A stretch of 64,000 nucleotides of DNA from positions 13,064,454-13,128,453 of the forward strand of contig JASSKH010000007.1 of the NCBI GenBank assembly GCA_031763025.1, given 5' to 3'. A program made the position numbers and the translations under genes. Every line of letters begins with the position of its first letter. Position 1 is the stretch's first letter. Under the pieces are notes generated by a model. It did no database searches and had not been told where the DNA came from. It was given only the letters and a program-made list of their open reading frames with translations. The DNA comes from Macrocystis pyrifera. Its lineage: Eukaryota > Sar > Phaeophyceae > Laminariales > Laminariaceae. Positions 48,201 through 58,631 of this stretch are shown in pieces.

Positions 48201-51200
48201 TATCTCACTCCGCAGGAAAAGCGAGGGGCAGACTCTTTTTGAGGTGAGGGACGACAACAGCGTGTTCGTCAGCGTGGCGTCTTATCGGGACGAGAACTGC
48301 CCGACGACCTTGAAGGAGATGTTCTCCAAGGCCGATCGGCCGAGATTTCTTTTCGTGGGCTTGGTGCAGCAGGTGCGAGAGCGAGTTGAACGGAAAAGGA
48401 AAGGAAAGGGGGGGGGGGGGGGGGTGGGAAGGGAAGGGACGAGAACGGGGGGGGACGGAAGGCGAAGTATTGAGGAGGGAAATGAAATAAGCGGAACTGA
48501 GGAAGGGAAAGGAAAGGATCGTCGCAGCCTGTCCGTGGGCGATTTAGAGAGAGAAATGAGATTGGAAAGGAAGAAGGGGAGGGGAGGGGAGGGGGAGGGG
48601 AAGAGATAGTGTGGTGAGAGGGAGGGAGGGCGAGAGGGGGGCAGGACGGAAATAAAGGGGCGGGGAGGGAAAGGAGGATGAAAGAGAGGGGGAGAGGAGA
48701 GGATACATAAGAAGAGAAGGGAGGGCGGTGCGTGTGGAGGGGTGCACCCATTTAGGGGAGGGGGGGGATAGGGGAAAAAAGGAGGGAGAGAGGGGGTGGT
48801 GGTAGGGAAAGGGGGTGGGAGAGGGAGCTGTTGGTTTCTCTCGCCGGCGGTGGCAGCGAAGGGTTCGGGTTGGACAAGACCGGAAACAGTCGCGCGAAGT
48901 GCCGACATCCGACAAAGGGGCGTCGACGTCTGGTTGTTTTGCTTTTGTTAGCGTATCTCACTTTTGCGTTGCTCTACTTTTACTTGCACCTCAGTTTATT
49001 TTTTTTTTTTCATTTTTTTTCCCAATTCCTTTTTATTTATTTATTTATTTATTTATTTATGCTTGGTACCTACGTAGCGATGGCATCACTTCACTTCACT
49101 TTAGCTTTAGCTTTTTCGTGTACGTACCTGTGTTTCGCTCGGTTTTCGTAGAGAATCGCGCCGCTTTTGTCAGCCCACCCAGATTTCCCCGTTTGCCGAC
49201 AAGACCGAGTTCCCCCCCTCCCCCATCCAGATTTTCCCCCTTCCCGTCACCGCGTTTCATCCTCATCTGACCGGAGAGGCAGAGTCTACTCTGACTTTTT
49301 TTTTTTCCCTTTTTTTTTTGTTGCCTCACCCATAACTTTTGCTGCGCGCTTTTTCTGTTGTCGCTCGCAAAAAAAACCGGCGTCCCCTCAGAACTGCGAG
49401 GCTAACTGTAGGACGGGGGTGCTCGAGGGCGGCGAGGTTAGGGACACGGAGCCCGACATTGATTGCTACGAAGGTAAGGCAGAAATGGTGGCATGTTGTA
49501 TATGTGTGGGGGGGTGTCTGCGTGCTTTTGGCTTGGCTTGGGTCGGGCTGAGTTGGGTTGAGTTGGGTTGAGTTGGGTTGGGTCGGGTTGGGTCGGGTTG
49601 GGTAGAGTTGGGTCGAGTTGGATTTGATTGCCTGGCCTTGCCTTGCCTTGCCTTGCCTTGCCTTGCCTTGCCTTGCCTTTGTGGGAGCCGAGGACAGCAG
49701 TGACCAAATGAAACCGACGAGATGGTCTTTGCTTGCGTTATCGTGTGTGGCCTGCCTACGTACATAATGAAATGCGTGAAGCGCACAGCAAGTACATGCA
49801 TACAAGAAGTACCGCGCTGTGCCAGCGTTCTACGGACAACTCCTTGCATTGTGACATGCTGTGACATGCTGTGACATGCTGTGACATGCTGTGACATGCT
49901 GTGACATGCTGTGACATGCTGTGACATGCTGTGACATGCATGAGCTAACCAAACAGTGGCCGATACTATTCATGGGCCCGTTTTTTTTTTTTCGCCGTCT
50001 TTTTTTTTTTGTCGGTCAAAGCCCCCCAAGGAGCTGTAGACTAACACCACCACGGCCCAAAATATAGCTCCCATTTGAAATTTGATGTGAACATCAAACG
50101 GTTATTATATTTCCGGCCATAGTGGTGCCTATTTACGGGAGGCCATAGTAAATAGGACCAAATATTGTTGGTAAAACGTAGGGAAAATATTTATGTTTTT
50201 GTCTGTACCGCAGGTGTAATGTAGTACCTGCGCTGGGCGTTCGTACCGAGGTCGTCGCGGAGATGTCGCAGTGTCGAAGTCGCGGAGAAGTCGCCGTGAT
50301 GAATGAGGTCGCGGAGCGAGGGTCCCTTGTAGCCGTCGTTACGGCCGACGTAAAAAAGTAAGCCGAGCAGAGTTCTTCGTTGATATTTAGCAAGGAGATG
50401 CTAGAGCTAGTCTGACTCGGTGGGGGACACTTTTGGTCACCGCAGAGTCTGCGGCGGATAGTCTCCCGATCGCTATCTTGTTTACACGCGGCACGTGTTT
50501 TTTTCACGTGGACGTGTGTGGTGGGCTGAGTCGAACCCCATTCGGAACTGTACCGAAGTTTTCGGGGACAAACCGCTCAGATTCAAAGTAGTGCGAGGTG
50601 TTTGTTGCAGTAACCCATCAGCCGGAGGATTAAAAATATGATGAAAAAAATCACGAACAATAGTTTACATCATGTGGGTACCCCCCCCCCCCCCCCCCCC
50701 CGACTGAGGAGGGAAGCCACGCTGTATGTATACTACGAGAATTTTCCTTCGTTTGTTTGTTTGTTTGTTTTTTCTTCTTTTTGGTGTTTTCTCCTTTTTG
50801 TTGAGATGTGTTCCTGTCTGTTGAGATGTGTGTTTGAGTGATGAACGTTGAAGCTCATGCTGCACGTTGTTGAGGGCGGCGAACAGTGGCAAACGAGAAA
50901 AAAAATAGCAACGCTTCGTAGTTCCGAGACAGAACGAGCGCCTCGTAAGCATCGATCATGTCATGCAGAAAGGAGAGAACTGCACTGGTCCCGTGGACCG
51001 CGCAGACCCACGTGTCCAGGTCCTCGTGATGGTTCAACCAGAGTGAGATTGACAACCGAAAGGCGGAAGCGCTTGGAAGAAAAACGAAACGGCAGAAGAG
51101 CCGCCGCAACACCAGCGTAACCCAAAGCGCACTACTACTATACAATGGTAGAGGCCTGCACCAACAGCTACAATATTTCCCCACGGTGGACAAAAGAGGA

Positions 51201-51582
51201 GGCATGTTCACTCTTTTTTTATAGCGACCAAATCAATGATAGCTTTTGGTGTGATCCAACCATTTTAGGAGCAGCGTCAGCGCCTAGCAGCACGGGTAGC
51301 ATCATGTTGCCCATGCATGATATTGAGTACTCCCCCCCCCCCCCCCCCCCCCCATGCAGAACACGCCTCCTTGCCTTGTATCTCGGACACCAACCATTGT
51401 ATCATCCACCGATGAACTCAGTTTTTACCGTTGCTGGAAATCGTCACATTTCGGCGTCAATTTTCGCCCTTTCCAGCCAGCCCTAAGAGGCTTGAAGAGA
51501 CATGTTTTCGGCATGTACCACACACCTCTCTGTATGCGGTGGGTGCATTGCTGACATCTCGCGCCGTCGCCACCTCTTTCCC

Positions 51583-51634
<52 letters not shown>

Positions 51635-54600
51635 TCCCGCTTGATCTCTTTTCGAGCCCAGAGTTTTGCGCGACGGAGCTTGGCGCGGAGTACTGCCAGA
51701 TGGGAAACGTGCGAAATTTCTTGGTCGACGAGGCGGACGCCCTGGGCCCCGCGGTAGCGCGGTGAGAAAAATATTGGAAAAATAGTTATGGGAAACAAAA
51801 AAGTAACACCGGGCTGCGTGGCTTTTTTGGGGGTGTAATTGGCCCGACGAGCCTAATGATATGCAGCGCTGACGCTTGCGTGATTATCGGGACTGTTGGG
51901 ACTGTTGGGACTGTTGGGACTGTTGGGACTGTCGGGACTGTCGGGACTGTCGGGACTGTTGGGGCTGTTGGGACTGTTGGGACTGTTGGGACTGTTGGGA
52001 CTGTCGGGACTGTCGGGACTGTCGGGACTGTTGGGGCTGTTGGGACTGTTGGGACTGTTGGGACTGTTGGGACTGTTGGGACTGTCGGGATTGTTGGGAC
52101 TGTTGGGACCTTCGGGACTGTTGGGACTGTTGGGACTGTTGGGACTGTTGGGACTGTTGGGACTGTTGGGACCGTCGGGACTGTTGGGGCTGTTGGGATT
52201 GTTGAGACTGTGGGGATTGTTGGGAATGCTGTTAGGGCTGTTGGGACTGTCAGGAATCTCTGGACTGTCGAGACTGTCAGGATTGTCGGGACTATGGGGA
52301 TTGTTGAGAATGCTGTCAGGGCTGTTGGGACTGTCAGGAATCTCGGGACTGTTGGGGCTGCCAGGAATGTCGGGACTGTTGCGATGTTAGGACTGTTGGG
52401 ACTGGCAGGACTATCAGGACTGTCGGGACTGTCAGGACTATCAGGATGTCAGGACTGGCGGGCCTGTCAGCAGTGTAGGGGCTGTAAGGCCCGCTGGGAT
52501 TGTCGAGAGTTTCGGGACTGTCAGAACTTTCACGACTGCCAGAACTGTTGGCCGGACTATTGGGATTGACGGGACTGCCAGGACTGTCAGGACTGTTGGG
52601 ATGGTCGTGCCTGTTGGGATTGTCAGAATTGCTGGGATTTTCTGGTGTCAGGACTGTCATGACTGCCGGGACTGTCAGGCTAATCGTTGATACCCCGCCT
52701 CGAGGCCTTTCGAGACCGTCAGAACCGTGGACTGCCGGGCTAATCGTTGATACCCCGCCTCGAGTAGTCTAGTCGCCGCGGGTTAGCGCACAATACGTTG
52801 TTACACTTTCATGCCGTACCCTGCCGTCGTGCACCTGCAACGTTTTTCTTCTTTCGTTTTTGTACTCGTATTTTCCGTTTTTCTTTCGATTTTTTTGTTC
52901 GATTTCTTTCATCATTTCTCCCCCCGCCCTTTTCGTTGTCGTTGTTGTTGTTGTTGTTGTTGTGTTTGAATTATGTTTGTTAATCGAAGTTCTTCGTTTT
53001 TTCTTCGTTTTCCCCCCCCGTTTTGTTTCCCGTTTAATCCCGTTTCGTTTCGTTTTGTTCTGTTTTGTTTTGTTTCGGCCACGCACGCACTATACGCCAG
53101 GTATTTCGCGTCGAAGCTATGGAACGGCGAGAACTTTTTCATGCAGATCGACGCGCACAGCTTGTTTGAGGTCGGGTGGGACAACCTGCTGATCAACGAC
53201 ATCCTCAAGTGAGGCATGCCGCGGTTTGAGGGCGAGGGGGGAAAGTGTATTCATGTCATGTCATGCATGGCCGTAGTCCTATGACCGTACACCCCAGCAT
53301 CCCTGCAATGCCAGGAGGGAGCACGCCGGGTTTGGGGGGGGAGGAGGCGGGGAGGAGGGGGGGGGCGGGAGGGGAAGGGGCGAGAGGGGGAGGGGGAGTG
53401 GGAGCACAATCAGTCGTTGCTGCCGGCATGTTATGTGTCGGGTTTGCTGTAGATGTGAACGGCGGCGGCGAGAGGGGGGAAGGGCTCGCCGATAAAAGCG
53501 ATGCTTCGAGGACGCTGTCTCGCCTGCGTTGCACTACCCACAAAAAAAAAGCTGACATCACCAAAAGTCCCGAGAACGAAGACAATGGAAGCACGTCTGC
53601 CGCCGTTTTTTTTTGCGAGGACTTTTTCGTTTCTCTGCTCCAGCTCCGAACGTTTCCATCGAGCCAAAATTTGGCAGGGCAGATATGAGCCCCTCCTTGG
53701 TGCGCTCCCGTGAGTGCGCCAAAGAGACAGCACTTTTCGTGTCCTCCTTCGGGGCGGACCTCGTCGCTGAGGGTTGAAAATGTGGTTCCAGGCGCTTGAA
53801 TTTTCGGCTTCTTGTGCAGCAGTAGCCAAGTATTTTTTTTTCTGGTGGTAGAACGAAAAGGAGAAAGGTACTCGTAGCTTCTAGGTTATCCTCCTGGTCG
53901 TTCTGCACCAGAAAAAAAAAAAATACTTGGCTTTACTGCTGTACAAGAAACCGAAAATTCAAACGCCTGCAACCATATTTTCAATCTTCAGCGACGAGGT
54001 CCGCCCCGAAGGAGGACGCGAAAAGTGCTGTCGCTTTGGCGCACTCACGGGAGTGCACCAAGGAGGAGCTCATATCTGCCCTGCCAAATTTTGGCTCGAT
54101 GGAAACGTTCGGAGCTGGAGCAGAGAAACGAAAAAGTCCTCGTAAAAAAAACGGCGGCAGACGTGCTTCCATTTTCTTCGTTCTCGGGACTTTTTTTTGT
54201 TTCGTGGGCGGTGCACCACAGGTGGTTTTGTGATAATCCCTTTTTTTCAGCATGTGTGTCGATGAGTTCTTGGCGTAGCCTTGATCCTGGTTTGTCTCTT
54301 GGTTGGTTTTGGATGGTGGACTTCTTCCGGGTCTGCCTCAGTCCTTCTCGGGTGACTTTTCTAGCTGCCGCTGTGCTGACGGAGCGTCTGCGGGTTGCGG
54401 TTGGAAATGCGCCACTTTGCGAGCCCTCCGTACCCCCCCCCCCCCCCCCCCCCCCACCCCCCCCCCGCCTCCAACCTCCTAATGCCCGAGGGACCTCTTA
54501 CCTACAGTATGCTAAAATACTGCCAAAGCTTGTGCGGAGAGAACGCGTTGTGTCCTACAATCTAGCGTACCGCAGCCCCCCTGCTTTCAGTGCCCAGCCA

Positions 54601-56616
54601 CGTACTGTTCCGTGGCCGCCTGGCACGCCCACGCTCCATGAAGGTCACAGGAGCTCAGCCTCCCCGCGCTCGCTATCGCTTGAAGAAAACGGCGATTAAA
54701 TATATAAAGCAATCGCCCCCCCCCCCCCCCCCCCCCCCCCCAAATTCTCCCCTTCTACTTAATCTTGCCCCAATCCAACTCCCGCTTACCCCTCCCGCAA
54801 CCCCCAACCCCCCCCCCCTCATCCCTCCAACCCCACGCCACGCCCATCCAATCCCTACCCCCCCTCAACCTCCCCCTCCACCCCCCCCACCCCCGACATT
54901 CTCCACGCCCCTTCTCTCTGTCGCCCGCACTCTCAGCACTCCTTCGTACCCACGATCGGTGCTGTCGCACTACCCTCCGGACACTAAAGTCAAGTACCAG
55001 AATCAGGCGGGATACCGAATATGCGGGGCGGAGTTCGCGCAGAGCCCGGTGGAGTACGACATCGTCCGTCTCGGCCCGGGAATCCCGCACGACTCTCGCG
55101 TGCCAAGTAAACCTTGGTGCGTTTTTTTTTTTTTTTTTTTGTGGCGAATTGTAGTATATACCCTGGTGCACGACTTTTTGCGTTTTTGAGTTTTTTTTCG
55201 CGTTTTTTGAGACACGTGTTTTGGAAAATGTGTTTTGAGACTTTAGCGTTTTGGGAATGCGTTTTTTTTTTTGATGATGTGTTTTGAGACTTTTGCTTTT
55301 TGATATTGCGTTAATTTTATAGAGTGTTTTGACATATAGTGATTTAATTTTTAACACGAACTACGTAGTGAGATTTTGATAATTTGATAATGTGTTTTGA
55401 GGGGTGGTTTCTAAGGACCTGCGTTTTGAGGATGCGTGTTTTCAGAATGAGTTTTTCGGAGAATATGTGTTGAAAATGCGTTTTGAAGACTGCGTTTTTT
55501 TTTTTTGCAAGAGTGCATTTTGATAATGCGTTTTTTTTTTTCAAGTGCGTTTTATGAATGCACGCTCGCGAGATGCCTTATCTTTGCCCCGCGCCCCGCC
55601 TCGCTTCCCCCCGCCCTGTGTCGTCTCGGGATGCCATGCCCTGCCCTGGTACCAACGATGTCGGTGTTCAGTGGAAGTAGGCGGTCTGGACCCCCCCCCC
55701 CCCCCTCTCCCCTCCCTCCTGACTTGGCGTTTAGTTCTGGTGACTCTGGTACCGTTAAAGATGAGGGTAACTCCCGCTCACGTGGGTGACTCCACCCCCT
55801 CCGCCTGCCCGCCTCTTTGTGAAATGGTACCACATCTTGTGCGCGGTTGCGTCGTTTCGTTCCCGTGCTACCGTGCGTAGTTGTTGTGGATGCCGCACCA
55901 CCCCTGCCGAATGTTTTTGTTTCACATGCGAGCCCTCGATGATTGGTCGATGTGTAGGGACGAATTTTCGGTTCGTAATCATTTTTGAAAAAAAAAATCT
56001 GCCGGGGGAAAAAAAAACGCTCCCCCCCCCGCGCGATCTCTCGGCCTCTTCCTGGCCCTCTGCTTCTCTCGCTCCGCGCTCCGTATACCCCCACTCCCAC
56101 CCGTCCGCCCCCACTCCCCAACTCTTCCCCCCCCTCCCCCTCTCCTCTAACCCCCCCCCCCCCCCCCCCGGTCAAGTTAGATCATTTTTGTGCGGGGAGA
56201 ACCTTCACTCCGCACCAGGGGGATGATCGTATCACGTGGTGTGTATATGGTGAGGCACCCACGAGGCAGTTGCATAGTAAACCCATTGCTGTCTCTGGAA
56301 GTGGCCACACCAGAAATTAAATCAGTTCATTGATGCTGTCATCCATATGCAAGAAAATCCGCCACTAAAGCGGTTCATACTAGGATGCAGCTCACCCTAT
56401 ATGCGACTCGCCCAACGCCTCACGGCGCTTCGCGCTTGGTGCAAGCAATGTCTGCCTGGTCGGTGAAAACCCGACGCGCTCCGTCGCGGCAATGTTGGGG
56501 TGCAAGGGTCTATGGCCATACGACTACGGCCATGCATGATAATGAGTACACCCCCCCGCCCCCCAAACTCCCCCCTCCCCCTCCCGCCTCCTCCTCCAAC
56601 CCGCTCCCCTACCTCT

Positions 56617-56654
<38 letters not shown>

Positions 56655-58585
56655 CGCCTCCTTTTACATCTGCCACCGACACCATTTTGTGGAATGGTGC
56701 AGTCCTGCTCCGTTCATCGGCGCGGGCTTCTTCTTTGCCCACGCTGACTTTCTGGCGGACATCCCGTTCGACCCGTACGTACCGTGGGTCTTCATGGGGG
56801 AGGAGATTCTGCTGAGCCTGAGGTTTTGGACCTGGGGCTATGACATATTTTCGCCGACCAGGAACGTGCTGTCACATTTCTACGTCCGGAGACACACGCC
56901 CAAGTTCTGGGAGACGGTCAGCAGGTGTGCTATGTGTGTGTGCGACGTGTACTACTAGATCGTATCAGATACCGGGTATTTTTTTTTGGAACGTGCCAAC
57001 AAACGGTGAGAAACTAAAAAAATGGCAAATGGAGAATGGAAAAACAGAACTTGGAAAATGGGAAATGGGAAAATGAGAAAATGGTGAAAGGATTCTGCAA
57101 AGGGTAGTGGATACTGGAACGTGTAAAATGGAACATAGATACTGGAAACTGGAAAGTGGACGTTATAGAATTGCGCAAGGTTCTCACGTGCTCTCCTTTC
57201 CAGCGGGTGCAGAGAAAGGAGGGAGAGTAGGAGGCCTAGCCGGTAACGTCTCGGGGGCTGTGGGGGGCGGGTGTACTCATTATCATGCATGGCCGTAGTC
57301 GTACGACCATGGACCCTCGTATCCCTACAATGCCGGGACGGAGCACTTCGGGTTTTCACCGACCAGGCAGACATTGCTCGCACCAATCGCGAACCGCCGT
57401 GAGGTGCTCGGCGAGTCGCATGAAGGGTGAGCTGCATCCTACCAAGAACCGCTTGCGAAGCGGGCTTGCACATGGAGGGGGGTGTCCTCGATATCTGTGT
57501 GAGGGGGTATCACGGCGCACATGGTGGAGACCGCCCGTGCACCGCTTCCTTCCTTCCAGCAGCGTGTGCGGTGGCCGCGACGACGACGACGGGAGTCTGG
57601 CTTTGATTCTGGATCTGGATTTTGAGTGAGGGCCGGGCGTGCTCTTCCATCACGATTCGAACGTTACGAGCCCGACACCGCCTGCACTGAGGGAAGGGGA
57701 GGCTGTAGGGGAAGTGTGGGCTCCAAAGGGCACGTTCCTCCGCCACTGCTCGCATGCGTTGCCGTCGCGATCGCCATCGCTGCCGCCCGTTGCAGGCCAC
57801 GTCGGGCGCCCGCCCACCCATCGAGGGTTTTTTAGACCTTGGCCCGGCCTCGAAAAAAATGGGTTGAAATACGGTACACTTGGCTTTTCAACGCTAACCC
57901 TCTTGTACCCTCTGACCCTGACCGCGCTGGGCATTCTCTCCAAATGAAGATTTCGTGAGGAGATAGGGTGGACTATCAGCCATTTTGTAAAAGAACTCGG
58001 GCCGTATAGGTAAAAAACACTTCTGAACCTACCTGCCCACCTGCTCACCCACCCGCCCCTCCCACCCACCCGCGCTCCCCGCTAACGCGCTGTTAACGTG
58101 CTTCTACCACGCCGCAAATGAATGCCCCCCCCCCGTCCGCGATGGATCGGACAGGCTGTTCCACAAGCCTAGCATCCACAACGAGCTGACGAGCTACATC
58201 ATACACCGCGTCAAGAACATCGCGGGCTACCCGGAGTCAAGCGAGGACATCCTGCTCAAGCCGTCCCTTCTCGTGCACTTAGATCTCTACGGCGACGGTG
58301 ACGTTCGAGCCATGGAGGTACGCATCATACGTATTCATTTATGATAGGGTCGGTCGGTAGGACGTTCGGTCGGTTCGACTTTCGGTCTCGTTTGTTTTCT
58401 CGGTTTTCCCGGTTTTATCGGGGGGGTTTTTCGTTTGCCCCTCTGTTTTTTTTTTCCGTTTCAGCTGTTTGCCCCTCTGTTTTTTTCGAGGCGGCTTGGG
58501 GACGGCAAGTGCTAGGGAGAGTCCAGTCGGCAGTTTTGTGATCTCTTCGCGCCGCGTTGGGTGGGCAGGCGGTTGGAGGGAAGGA

Positions 58586-58631
<46 letters not shown>

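Noticed and set aside
49851-49940. CRISPR-like array
   Set aside because: 10-bp units with no spacers; a simple tandem repeat in a eukaryotic intron.
51856-52569. Long open frame of about 237 codons reading VGT repeats
   Set aside because: Pure product of the 9-bp minisatellite; all three frames are open and it lies in an intron.
53245-54233. Several frames repeated in pairs (e.g. around SALPNFGSMETFGAGAEKRK)
   Set aside because: They arise because the foldback arms are read twice; no known domain.
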